A DNA stretch of 38,234 nucleotides from positions 1-38,234 of the forward strand of contig JAUHYK010000042.1 in assembly GCA_030426465.1 (NCBI GenBank). Reading direction: 5' to 3'. This document shows, piece after piece, positions 24,086 through 32,673 of the stretch (the stretch's first letter is position 1; each line of letters starts with the position of its first letter). The translations under genes were made by a program, and so were the position numbers. The notes beneath the pieces were generated by a model, which saw only the letters and a program-made list of their open reading frames with translations, was not told the DNA's origin and made no database searches. Source of the stretch: Alphaproteobacteria bacterium (GTDB lineage: Bacteria > Pseudomonadota > Alphaproteobacteria > Caulobacterales > Parvularculaceae).

Positions 24086-24814
24086 TTAGTTGCTGCACAG
24101 TGCGAACAGCCCCGCCCGTGAATTAACGCCCAGCTTTGCATAGGCGCGCCGGCGGTAAGTGACGACGCTGTTGGGCGCAATCTTCATGTCAGCGGCGATG
24201 ATCTCGGCTTTTTTTCCTTTTAAAATTCCGAGGCAAACATCTCTCTCACGCTTTGACAAAACGGAAAGCGGCAGCGGATAGTCCGGCGGCTCTGCGCTTT
24301 CGAAATGAAGAAGCGCCATCTTCCCCATCATTAAAAACAATGGCTCTGAAATTCCCTGCGCTGAAAACAGGCGCGCCGAACCTGAATGTCTGTTGTAGAT
24401 ATTGACCGCCAATCTCGACTTGGAGCCCGTAGCCAGAACGGAAACCTTATCGCTGAGAGCAGGCCTTTCAAAAAACATCTCGAAATACTCCTGGCTCATG
24501 GCGCCGACAATGTCTTTCATCTTGCGCAAACGGCAAGCTCCGGAAGGCAAAGTCATAACGTCTTTATATAAAGGGTCTTTCCGGAACCAGCCGTTCAGAT
24601 ATGTTTCCGCAAGCTTCTGGCCGACCTTGCCCTCAACGTAACTCCTCGCCAGCAGACAATTCGCATAGCCTTCATTATAGGAAAAAATCATGCACTGATC
24701 CGCACCGAGCGCGCGGACAAGGGTGAGAAAACGTTTTTGGAAGTCGCGCGTGCCGACCGCGTTGAGACTGGCGCTGGCCTGACGCCATAGGTTTTCGTTT
24801 TCATCAATGCTCAT
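24086..24814 (-). CDS. LuxR-type regulator with divergent sensor domain
   Basis: From Met at 24812-24814 (MSIDENENLW) the protein has 242 residues; the frame is open 34 codons further up, but that part looks non-coding. The C-terminal HTH_LUXR domain is PLSVLSKRERDVCLGILKGKKAEIIAADMKIAPNSVVTYRRRAYAKLGV. The N-terminal ~170 residues (GADQCMIFSYNEG, YLNGWFRKDPLY, FERPALSDKVSVLA) show no clear autoinducer-domain residues. It is divergent from the FAD monooxygenase/DUF2783 pair, and activation of those genes is inferred. A solo LuxR responding to a non-homoserine-lactone ligand is possible. Starts with weak ribosome sites make the exact N-terminus uncertain. Confidence 0.85.
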   Translation of the reverse strand: MSIDENENLWRQASASLNAVGTRDFQKRFLTLVRALGADQCMIFSYNEGYANCLLARSYVEGKVGQKLAETYLNGWFRKDPLYKDVMTLPSGACRLRKMKDIVGAMSQEYFEMFFERPALSDKVSVLATGSKSRLAVNIYNRHSGSARLFSAQGISEPLFLMMGKMALLHFESAEPPDYPLPLSVLSKRERDVCLGILKGKKAEIIAADMKIAPNSVVTYRRRAYAKLGVNSRAGLFALCSN

Positions 24815-24929
24815 TGGCGATGCCCGGCAATCTATTTTGTCCCCCTTTTTAGGTGACAGATTGCTTTGGGGAAATGCTGGAACATGACAAGGGTGAAGAT
24901 TTTTTCTGCGACGCAAACAAGACGGGCAT

Positions 24930-26633
24930 GTGATGCGACCTGAAGGCCGGGACGAACTGGATTCCCTCTATTTCAATTACCCCTTTTTTGATGCGCCGCA
25001 GCGTCCTGCGATTGAGGGAGCGCCGGAGGCGACGCCGGTCGCAATCGTGGGCGGCGGCCCCGTTGGCCTGATGGCGGCGCTGACTTTATCCTCACGGGGC
25101 GTGCGCAGCATTGTTCTTGAGAAAAAGAATACATTCAATGACGGCAGCCGCGCTATCTGCATCGCGCGCCAAAGCTATCACCTGTTCGATCAGGTCGGCG
25201 CAGTAGAACCGTTTCTCGAAAAAGCGCTCGGCTGGACCAAAGGCCGCTCCTTCTACAGGGGAAAACAGGTGCTTGAGTTCTCCATGGCGCATGACGCCAA
25301 TCAAAAATTCATGCCCATGTACAACCTGCAACAGCAATATATTGAGCAGTTTCTCTGGAAGGCCGCAGCGGCGTCTGACTTGATTGATATACGCTGGCGA
25401 AGCGAAGCCGTCTCCATTGAAGACGCCAAGAGTGCTGCGCGCCTCACTGTGAGAGACCCGAATGGCGAATACCGGCTTGAAGCCCAGTGGCTTCTGGCGG
25501 CCGACGGCGCCAGAAGCGCGATCCGCGAGATGCGCGGCTTGCGGCTAAAAGGCGAAAATTATGAAGGCCGCTATGTGATTGCTGATGTACAGGCTGACTT
25601 GCCTGTTGACCCAGCTGCGCCCACCGTTCGCCGCGCGCTCTTTGATCCGACATGCCTTCCCGGGAAAACAGTGCTTATCCATCGTCAGCCCGACAACATA
25701 TGGCGCATCGACTATCAGATTGACGACAGCGTCACTGCTGACGAGGCGACAAAGGAGGATGTCGTCCGCGCCAATGTCGCCGCCGTTATGCAGGAAATCG
25801 GGTATGACGGCAGCTGGACGCTTGAATGGTGGAGCACCTATTCGGCGAATACGCTGTTGTTAGATGATTACCGGGACGGCCGGATTTTCTTCATTGGGGA
25901 TAGCGCCCATATCGTTCCGATCTTCGGCGTAAGAGGCCTCAATAACGGTCTAATTGATGCGCATAATATCGGTTGGAAGCTCGCCATGGTGTTGAATGGC
26001 CAGGCAGGCGAGAAGCTTCTGGACAGCTATACCCCGGAACGCCGCGGCGCCACGCTGGACGTATTTGCAAACGCGACGAAAAGCACGCGCTTCATGACCC
26101 CGCCAACGGAAGGATGGCGATTGATGCGGGATGCTGCATTGTCCCTGTCTCTCGACTATGGCTTCGCCGGCGAGTTCGCCAACCCCAGACAGATGACGCC
26201 CTACACCTATATTGACAGCCCGATCACCTTTGTCAGTGAAGCATCAACCTCAGACTATCCGCCGCCAGGATCGGTCATGCCCAATGTCCGCCTTTCCAGC
26301 GCGCGCTATCTGTCTGACTTATTGAGTTTGGGGTTCACCGGCGTCATCTTTTCTGGTTCCGATACGGAAGGGTTGATGGCCCTGCGCGACAGCCTGAAAG
26401 AGCTCGACCCTGATTTCCGGCTTCTGACTGTTGGCGGCGATGAGGATACAAGCGATGAGAACCTAAACGATCCCGCCGGGGCGATTGCGGAGGCCTTTGC
26501 GGCCAGGCCGGGAGATTTTTATCTCATCCGTCCTGATATGCACATCGCCGGACGTTGGAACATGTCCAGCGCCGCCGCCATCAAAGCCGCCCTCGGAAAA
26601 ATTCTTGATAAACAGGCCGGAGCCTCCTTATGA
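24930..26633 (+). CDS. FAD-dependent monooxygenase, MhpA/3-HPP-hydroxylase-like
   Basis: The enzyme has 567 residues (GTG 24930 or ATG 24933). FAD motifs are VAIVGGGPVGLMAALTLSSRG (about residue 37), LLAADGARSAIREM and IFFIGDSAHIVPIFGVRGLNNG; the C-terminal domain from about 435 is thioredoxin-like. It resembles MhpA-type hydroxylases of 3-(3-hydroxyphenyl)propionate, resorcinol or related phenols. It overlaps the following DUF2783 gene by 4 bp. FAD monooxygenase plus DUF2783 is a recurring gene pair in aromatic degradation loci. It is divergent from the LuxR-type gene and convergent with the PQQ dehydrogenase. Confidence 0.88.
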   Translation: MMRPEGRDELDSLYFNYPFFDAPQRPAIEGAPEATPVAIVGGGPVGLMAALTLSSRGVRSIVLEKKNTFNDGSRAICIARQSYHLFDQVGAVEPFLEKALGWTKGRSFYRGKQVLEFSMAHDANQKFMPMYNLQQQYIEQFLWKAAAASDLIDIRWRSEAVSIEDAKSAARLTVRDPNGEYRLEAQWLLAADGARSAIREMRGLRLKGENYEGRYVIADVQADLPVDPAAPTVRRALFDPTCLPGKTVLIHRQPDNIWRIDYQIDDSVTADEATKEDVVRANVAAVMQEIGYDGSWTLEWWSTYSANTLLLDDYRDGRIFFIGDSAHIVPIFGVRGLNNGLIDAHNIGWKLAMVLNGQAGEKLLDSYTPERRGATLDVFANATKSTRFMTPPTEGWRLMRDAALSLSLDYGFAGEFANPRQMTPYTYIDSPITFVSEASTSDYPPPGSVMPNVRLSSARYLSDLLSLGFTGVIFSGSDTEGLMALRDSLKELDPDFRLLTVGGDEDTSDENLNDPAGAIAEAFAARPGDFYLIRPDMHIAGRWNMSSAAAIKAALGKILDKQAGASL

Positions 26634-26821
26634 CCATGAAGTTTTCTGACCTGGAAACCATCTATGAGCAGCTCGCTCTCACGCTTGACCGCATAGACGC
26701 GCAATCAAAGGATATTTTTCTGGCCAAGCTAGCGCTTGTTCTTGCACATGAACTCGATAATCCAGAGATCGTGCTCACCGCCATTGAAAAATGCTCACAG
26801 CATTGCCTTGAGGCCAGCTAG
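26630..26821 (+). CDS. DUF2783 protein, coupled to FAD monooxygenase
   Basis: This 63-residue helical protein (FSDLETIYEQLALTLDRIDA, KDIFLAKLALVLAHELDNPE) matches DUF2783. Its ATG overlaps the stop of the monooxygenase (ATGA), so the two are translationally coupled. DUF2783 proteins repeatedly occur next to FAD hydroxylases; a small partner or stabilising subunit has been suggested only by association. The gene ends 9 bp before the 3' end of the convergent PQQ dehydrogenase. Confidence 0.85.
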   Translation: MTMKFSDLETIYEQLALTLDRIDAQSKDIFLAKLALVLAHELDNPEIVLTAIEKCSQHCLEAS

Positions 26822-26830
26822 ACCAAGCGC

Positions 26831-29002
26831 CTATTGAGCCGGCTGCGCTTCGTTCCGATCGATGCTGCTGGCCGCGCGGCTGAGCACATACGCTCTAATC
26901 TCTTCCGCATCCTCTTCAGAAAGCTCGGAAGCGAATGACACCATGCCGAGCCCGGAAAGAGCGCCGTCGAGAACAATCGACTTCCATACTTCTTCATCCG
27001 CAATGGCGCCGCTTGCCCGAAGATCGGCAATGACGCCGCCGCTTACAGCTGAATCGCCATGACACATGCCGCAATATTGCGTGTATTTCCGCTCGCCTGC
27101 CTTTGCCTGCGCCAGAACGGGCGTCACATTGTGAGAGACGATTGCCGGTTCCGGAAAGCTCGGAGACTCGGGGAGTTCTTTTCCCCCGCCTAGCTTGAAT
27201 ACAAGAAGCCTGCTGGCATTGACGACCTTGCCTGAGAGAAACGACATTTCCCCGGCGGCCAGCGGAAAGGCGCCGCCCCACCCAACCAACCAGGCGATAT
27301 ATTGTTCGCCGTCAAGTTCATAGGATATCGGCGGTGCGATCACCCCGGTGCCTGCCGGCGCAGACCACAAGAGTTCGCCCGTGTCGGCCGCGAAGGCATG
27401 CAGCTCTCCCCCCGCCGCGCCTTGAAAAACAAGATTGCCCGCCGTTGTCAGGACGCCTCCATTTCCGGGGCCCGGATATTGATGCCGCCAGGCTTCTTTT
27501 TGTAAAACAGGATCCCAGGCGATCAGCGCGCCTTTTAAGGTTTTTCCGATTTGGTTGACCAGCGCTGCGTCGTCTGGAAGATGCGGATGGATGACGCCAA
27601 GATTGAAGCCGCGGTCGCGAACTTCAAAATCCGCCTCAGGCGTATAAACGAAGCCTACTTCCTGCTGCGGAATATAGACAAGTCCCGTATCGGGATTGAA
27701 CGCCATCGGGTTCCAGTTATGCGCGCCCGGCGGCCCCGGCATGGCCGTCCAGTCTTTCCCGGTTTCAGGATAGCGCGCCATGGGATTCTCAACCGGGCGC
27801 CCGTTCGCATCGATATGCGACGCCCAGTTTATCGGGGCAAAAGGCTCTGCGGAAAGAAACTCGCCGGTCTCGCGATCGAGAACATAGAAGAAGCCGTTTT
27901 TCGGCGCCTGCATCAGCACCTTGCGGACGGCGCCGTTCATTTCGAGGTCGGCGAGGATAATATGTTGTGTCGCCGTGTAATCCCAACTGTCGCCGGGGGT
28001 CGTCTGATAGTGCCATACATAGTCGCCTGTGTCCGGGCGCAGCGCGAGAATTGAGGAAATGAACAAATTATCGCCGCCGCCGGGGCTGCGAATTTCTCTG
28101 TTCCAGGGGCCGCCATTGCCTGTGCCCACATAAAGCAAATCGAGCTCAGGATCATAGGCCATGGCGTCCCAGACCGTTCCCCCGCCGCCCGTTTCTCTCC
28201 AAACGCCGCCCTTGGACCAGGTTGGGTAAGTCATCGCCAACGTACTGTCCGACGCAGCGCCTTCCGGTTTACCATCTTTGCTGGGCGTCGTGTAAAATCG
28301 CCAGTCAAGCTCGCCACTCTCGGCGTCATACGCCGAAATATATCCGCGCACGCCATATTCGGCGCCGCTATTGCCGATAATAACGCGTCCTTTGATCACT
28401 CTCGGCGCGCCTGTAATGGTGTATGGCTTTCCTGCATCCGTCGTCCGCACCGACCACGCGACGCTTCCGTCCTTCGCATCGAGCGCAATGAGCCGGCCAT
28501 CAAGCGAGCCCACATAAACCCGCCCCTTCCACAACGCCACGCCGCGATTGACCGCGTCGCAGCAAGCTTTCACAAGCGTCTTGCGCGGCACTTCAGGGTC
28601 ATAGGACCAGATCAGGTCTCCGGTTCTTGCATCGATCGCCTTGACCATGCTCCAGGCCGTCGACAGATAAATCACGCCATCCACGATGAGCGGCGTTGCT
28701 TCCTGTCCGCGTGACGTATCGAGATCGAAATACCAGGAAAGTCCAAGGCGGCTGACATTAGCCGCATTAATTTTCGAGGCTGGACTAAATCGCTGTTCAG
28801 AATAGGTCCGGCCATAGCTCGGCCAAACACCCAAGTCGTCTTCAAGCGACGCCATTTCTTGTTCATCAACCCAGCCATGCCGCAATGGCGCCATTTCCGG
28901 ATCTTGCTCCGCGCCTTTTTGAGCATCGGTGCAACCCGCCAGATGAAGAGCAGCCGCGATGCACGCCAAACGGACCATGCATGACAGAGAAAAAGTCTTC
29001 AT
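26831..29002 (-). CDS. PQQ-dependent alcohol dehydrogenase with cytochrome c domain, predicted lipoprotein
   Basis: The protein has 723 residues. The signal ends in a lipobox, HLAGC (Cys24), so membrane attachment is expected, unlike most soluble quinohaemoprotein ADHs. The eight-bladed PQQ propeller spans about 55-600, with the vicinal disulfide Cys147-Cys148 (KACCDAVNRG) and the catalytic Asp311 in GGGDNLFIS. Position 313 is Leu, not the Asp that marks lanthanide enzymes, so a calcium type is likely. A C-terminal cytochrome c domain has C644-G-M-C-H648 and a probable axial Met687. Such enzymes oxidise primary or secondary alcohols in the periplasm. It is the last gene of the five-gene operon; no pqq biosynthesis genes are in the window. 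Confidence 0.92.
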   Translation of the reverse strand: MKTFSLSCMVRLACIAAALHLAGCTDAQKGAEQDPEMAPLRHGWVDEQEMASLEDDLGVWPSYGRTYSEQRFSPASKINAANVSRLGLSWYFDLDTSRGQEATPLIVDGVIYLSTAWSMVKAIDARTGDLIWSYDPEVPRKTLVKACCDAVNRGVALWKGRVYVGSLDGRLIALDAKDGSVAWSVRTTDAGKPYTITGAPRVIKGRVIIGNSGAEYGVRGYISAYDAESGELDWRFYTTPSKDGKPEGAASDSTLAMTYPTWSKGGVWRETGGGGTVWDAMAYDPELDLLYVGTGNGGPWNREIRSPGGGDNLFISSILALRPDTGDYVWHYQTTPGDSWDYTATQHIILADLEMNGAVRKVLMQAPKNGFFYVLDRETGEFLSAEPFAPINWASHIDANGRPVENPMARYPETGKDWTAMPGPPGAHNWNPMAFNPDTGLVYIPQQEVGFVYTPEADFEVRDRGFNLGVIHPHLPDDAALVNQIGKTLKGALIAWDPVLQKEAWRHQYPGPGNGGVLTTAGNLVFQGAAGGELHAFAADTGELLWSAPAGTGVIAPPISYELDGEQYIAWLVGWGGAFPLAAGEMSFLSGKVVNASRLLVFKLGGGKELPESPSFPEPAIVSHNVTPVLAQAKAGERKYTQYCGMCHGDSAVSGGVIADLRASGAIADEEVWKSIVLDGALSGLGMVSFASELSEEDAEEIRAYVLSRAASSIDRNEAQPAQ

Positions 29003-29071
29003 TTCTATTTTTGAACCCTCAATTCATCATGAGCCTGGCAGGAAACCGGGCGGGTCCCCATCCTGCAGGCA

Positions 29072-29103
29072 AACCGGCCGAAGGGAACGTCCTTCAGCCG
29101 GTT
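29072..29103 (-). other. Hairpin between TonB receptor and PQQ dehydrogenase genes
   Basis: Arms AACCGGC and GCCGGTT plus inner GAAGG and CCTTC form a strong stem with a 6-base loop. No long T run follows on the minus strand. It may lower readthrough or protect the upstream mRNA, giving different amounts of receptor and dehydrogenase. Confidence 0.6.
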
Positions 29104-29124
29104 CTGAGTTATAGCCTTTCAGAT

Positions 29125-31476
29125 CTAGAAAGAAGCTTGAACCTGAATGGCGAAGGAGCGCGGAGGCTCCGTGAAATAGACGAACTGCCCAAGACTTGCA
29201 GCCGCCGCGGCGCCGTAAGTATAGATCGTTTCATCGGTGAGGTTCTTGGCGATAAAGGAAAGAGACCACCCATTGTCAGATTCCAGCGACAAGGTCAGGT
29301 CTTCCCGCCAGAATGACCCTTGCTGAAGGAAAGTTTCATTGCTTTGTGCGATGAAATGTTCGCCTTTGTAATAAAGCAGGTTGCTGAAGACCAGGGTCAG
29401 ATCGTCTGTAATCGGCTGTTCCCAATCAAGGGTCCAGCTGGCGGAGAATTTCGGCGCATTGGGAAGCACTTCGCCTGACAAATCCTGGAACGGGATGCTT
29501 TGAGCAACCTGAAGGGATGTCGGCGTCGCATTGGCGAAGGTGGTGTATTTGGCGTCAATATAGGCCATATTAATCGCCGTCGTCAGCGTATCCGATATGA
29601 GGAAACGCCCTTCCGCCTCCACGCCTTTGGAGACCGCTCCGCCGGCATTCTGCACGCGGTTCACAAACGCGCCGGATGTTGTCGGCACCACTGAAGACAA
29701 TTGAAGATCGGAATATTTCGACCGGAAAAAGTCGATGTTCAAAATGCCGCGCCCATCCAGGAGCGACATTTTCGATCCGATTTCAAACGAGTCCACATAT
29801 TCCGGCGCAAACGGTATGTCAGGCGCTGCAGAAGTCAGGTCAACGCCATTAAAGCCGCCCGCTTTAAAGCCGTGATCATAACGGCCATAGACCATGCCGT
29901 TCGAGGAATACTCATACTCGACAGAGACCGAACCAGAGACTGCATCATCCGATCTCGACAGATCGGAAACGCCAGGGACGGCAAGCGACGCTGCTGCCGC
30001 AAAGCCATTGGCGACGGCGGCGACGCTATCAGGAAAGGGAATTGGATCGTCCCAATTCTCATTGCCTTGCAGGGCGGCGATTTCCCGGTGGAAGTCTTTT
30101 TCCACGACAGAATACCGTATCGCCCCTGTCAGGCTGAGGCGGTCGGTAGCATGCACGGTAAGAGCGCCGAACGCCGAGTAAACATCGCTTTCCTCGACGA
30201 ACTCATTTTGAATGGCGAGCGGGCCGTAAGGCGCGAGCGGCGCAAGCGGCGGAACGCCCGACAGAAACAGGAAATGGCCTCTGGTCGTCGGTTCCAGCTT
30301 GGCGGTCTGGTAATAAAGGCCTGCAAGATACTCAATCGAGGAATCATTAGTCGAGGTAATGCGCAGCTCCTGGCTGAACTGCCAGTAATCTTCGGGCTGT
30401 TCCCAGTTGAGCAACGGCAGCGGCGTCAAATCAAGATCCTGCTGCACGTTGTAGGTATAATCTGTATAGGTTGTCACAGACGAAAACGCGAACGAACCAG
30501 CGTCATAATCCAGAGAGGCGACGAGGTCGTTGGTTTCCAATACGACTTCCTGACCGTCGGAAGTGTTTCTAATAAAGTCGCCGGATGCGGTGTCTGCATC
30601 GAGTGACAGCGCTGTTGCACAAAAACCAGCCGGTGCGCCAAATGCAGGATCAGGCGGACAGAAGTTGCGAACGATCGGCCAGCCGCCTTCAGTGTCTTCA
30701 TCGGTGTGCGTAAATTTCAGCTTGGCCGCAAAATTATCTGTGGGCTCCCATAGGGCCGTGGCGCGCACCGCCCAGGTCTCGGTCTTGGGATAATCCTCGC
30801 CGGTGTTCACATCCTCGATCCAGCCATCCGTATCCGTGATCTGGCCGGCGACGCGCACAGAAAACGTATCCGTGAGCGGGATGGAGACCCCGGCCTCAAC
30901 CTGGAAGCCGTCGAATGTAGGATTGTAAAGCGCGCGAATATTGCCTTCAAACGCATCGCCGGGATCACGGGTCAGAATATTAACCGCGCCGGCGATTGCG
31001 TTTGCGCCGAAATATGTCGTTTGCGGTCCCTTGAGCACCTCTACGCGCTCGATGTCGAACAGGGCCGCCTCTGACGTGCGCGCCCGGCCTTTATAAATTT
31101 CATCGACGAAGGTTCCAACCGATTGCTCGAAAGCCGGGTTGTCGCCCGAACCGACGCCGCGAATGATCTGTCGGTTCGATGTGGTGCCTTTGCTGAACTG
31201 AACCGCGGGCATGGAGCGCGATAGGTCCTGAATAGTTGTAACGCCCCGGTTTGCAATATCGTCGCCCGGCGTCACAAAGGCCGATACCGGGACGCTTTGA
31301 AGCGTTTCCGCTTTTTTCCGCGCCGTCACCACAACCTCGTCCAGAGACCGTGAGGCGGCTTGTTGTTCAGACGCATCATCTGATTGCGCAAGGGCAGCTC
31401 CGCTCCATGCAGCAACAGAAAGCGATGCGAGAATAGTTGTTTTAAGCGCTTCTAATTTTAGTATTTTGGCTTTCAT
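29125..31476 (-). CDS. TonB-dependent outer-membrane receptor in catabolic operon
   Basis: The protein has 783 residues with a signal peptide (cleavage after GAALAQ), behind a strong AGGAGG site. The plug shows LDEVVVTARKKAETLQSVPV, QIIRGVGSGDNP and IERVEVLKGPQTTYFGANAIAGAVNI; the barrel ends AIQVQASF. This is the large TBDR class of oligotrophic alphaproteobacteria used for hydrophobic or aromatic molecules and other nutrients. It lies 32 bp after the racemase gene and 122 bp before the PQQ dehydrogenase, so it should import the compound oxidised by the operon (inference). It is not closely similar to the receptor at 6108. Confidence 0.93.
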   Translation of the reverse strand: MKAKILKLEALKTTILASLSVAAWSGAALAQSDDASEQQAASRSLDEVVVTARKKAETLQSVPVSAFVTPGDDIANRGVTTIQDLSRSMPAVQFSKGTTSNRQIIRGVGSGDNPAFEQSVGTFVDEIYKGRARTSEAALFDIERVEVLKGPQTTYFGANAIAGAVNILTRDPGDAFEGNIRALYNPTFDGFQVEAGVSIPLTDTFSVRVAGQITDTDGWIEDVNTGEDYPKTETWAVRATALWEPTDNFAAKLKFTHTDEDTEGGWPIVRNFCPPDPAFGAPAGFCATALSLDADTASGDFIRNTSDGQEVVLETNDLVASLDYDAGSFAFSSVTTYTDYTYNVQQDLDLTPLPLLNWEQPEDYWQFSQELRITSTNDSSIEYLAGLYYQTAKLEPTTRGHFLFLSGVPPLAPLAPYGPLAIQNEFVEESDVYSAFGALTVHATDRLSLTGAIRYSVVEKDFHREIAALQGNENWDDPIPFPDSVAAVANGFAAAASLAVPGVSDLSRSDDAVSGSVSVEYEYSSNGMVYGRYDHGFKAGGFNGVDLTSAAPDIPFAPEYVDSFEIGSKMSLLDGRGILNIDFFRSKYSDLQLSSVVPTTSGAFVNRVQNAGGAVSKGVEAEGRFLISDTLTTAINMAYIDAKYTTFANATPTSLQVAQSIPFQDLSGEVLPNAPKFSASWTLDWEQPITDDLTLVFSNLLYYKGEHFIAQSNETFLQQGSFWREDLTLSLESDNGWSLSFIAKNLTDETIYTYGAAAAASLGQFVYFTEPPRSFAIQVQASF

Positions 31477-31508
31477 TGTTTCCTCCTGTAATTTAACGCC
31501 GCCGGGCT

Positions 31509-32642
31509 TTACCCCCCGGCACGCGCCCCCTCCGCCAAATCGATTTGCTGGTCCGTCATGCCGAGCTCCCGAAGGATCGCTCGCGTATCCCGCCCTGTTT
31601 CTGAAACCGCTTCGGGTTTCGGGGCGGCCGTACGTGAAAATTTCGGCGCAGGCGCAGGCTGCGTGACGCCGTCAATCTCAAGAAAGGACTGGTTGCTGAT
31701 ATTCTGAGCATGGCGATGCGCCTCACTCATCGTCAGAACAGGGGCGAAGCAAACATCTGCGCCTTCAAATAGCGCGCACCAATCATCCCTGTTGCGTTGA
31801 GCAAAGATTTCCGCAAACCGCGCCTTCGCATTCGGCCAGTTGCTTTGGTCCATCTGTTTGCGGAACAGCGGATCTTCAGTAAGTCCAAGCTTTTCCAGAA
31901 GAAGCGCGTAGAACTTAGGCTCAATAGCGCCGACTGTAATGTCCAATGCATCCTTGCAGCGATAGACATTGTAAAATGGCGCAGCGCCGTTGCCGATATT
32001 TGATGCAGGCTCTTCGCGCCATTCTCCGCTTTCGCGCCAACCCGAGATCAAGGCGGTCAGCAACGCCGACCCTTCGCATATGGAAGCGTCAATCACCTGC
32101 CCTTTGCCGGAACGCTGCGCCTCAAACAGAGCGCAGACGAGACCAAAGGCCATCAGCATGCCGCCGCCGCCAAAGTCGCCCACAAAACCGGGAGACGGTT
32201 GCGCCGGGCGGTCCGCAGGCGCCATCGCCTGCAACGCCCCGCTAAGAGCGATATAATTCAGATCATGCCCGGCGCTCTTCGCGAGCGGCCCCGCCTGCCC
32301 CCATCCCGTAAGGCGCCCATAGACAAGCTTTGGGTTAATCTCGGCGCAAAGGTCGGGGCCAAGCCCCAGCTTCTCCATCACGCCCGGCCGATAGCCTTCG
32401 ACAAGACCATCAGCACTGGCGATCAGTTTTTTCGCAGCCTCTATGCCTTCCGGGCATTTCAAGTCGAGAACGACAGACTTCTTGCCACGCGACAAAATAT
32501 CGGATGTATCGCGAATTGTGCGACGTTCAGGCCTGTCTATGCGGATGATTTCGGCGCCATGATCGGCAAGCATCATGCAGGCAAATGGCGCAGGGCCGAG
32601 TCCCGAAAACTCAATGATGCGAATGCCGTTGAGGACTGTCAT
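31509..32642 (-). CDS. Alpha-methylacyl-CoA racemase (class III CoA-transferase family)
   Basis: The protein has 377 residues of the CaiB/BaiF fold. His126 and Asp127 (AGHDLNY), Asp156 (VGDFGGG) and Glu241 (VGAIEPKF) fall at exactly the positions of the His126/Asp156/Glu241 catalytic residues of mycobacterial alpha-methylacyl-CoA racemase. That favours racemisation at the carbon next to the thioester over CoA transfer. Racemases let (R)-2-methyl-acyl-CoAs enter (S)-specific beta-oxidation. This fits the divergent acyl-CoA dehydrogenase and implies a methyl-branched acid. An AGGA site precedes the ATG; neighbours are spaced 31-32 bp, so it is firmly within the operon. Confidence 0.9.
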   Translation of the reverse strand: MTVLNGIRIIEFSGLGPAPFACMMLADHGAEIIRIDRPERRTIRDTSDILSRGKKSVVLDLKCPEGIEAAKKLIASADGLVEGYRPGVMEKLGLGPDLCAEINPKLVYGRLTGWGQAGPLAKSAGHDLNYIALSGALQAMAPADRPAQPSPGFVGDFGGGGMLMAFGLVCALFEAQRSGKGQVIDASICEGSALLTALISGWRESGEWREEPASNIGNGAAPFYNVYRCKDALDITVGAIEPKFYALLLEKLGLTEDPLFRKQMDQSNWPNAKARFAEIFAQRNRDDWCALFEGADVCFAPVLTMSEAHRHAQNISNQSFLEIDGVTQPAPAPKFSRTAAPKPEAVSETGRDTRAILRELGMTDQQIDLAEGARAGG

Positions 32643-32673
32643 GAACGCTGTCCTGAAGTGTGAAATCGGCGCT

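Noticed and set aside
24815-24916. N-terminal 34-residue extension of the LuxR-type protein
   Set aside because: Composition looks non-coding and it would reach almost into the divergent monooxygenase start, leaving no promoter space.
26831-29002. Lanthanide-dependent (XoxF/PedH-like) dehydrogenase
   Set aside because: The residue two after the catalytic Asp311 is Leu, not the Asp required for lanthanide binding.
29701-30606. 301-residue plus-strand ORF opposite the TonB receptor
   Set aside because: Rich in Arg, Lys, His and Ile in a pattern typical of the antisense frame; the minus-strand receptor is unambiguous.
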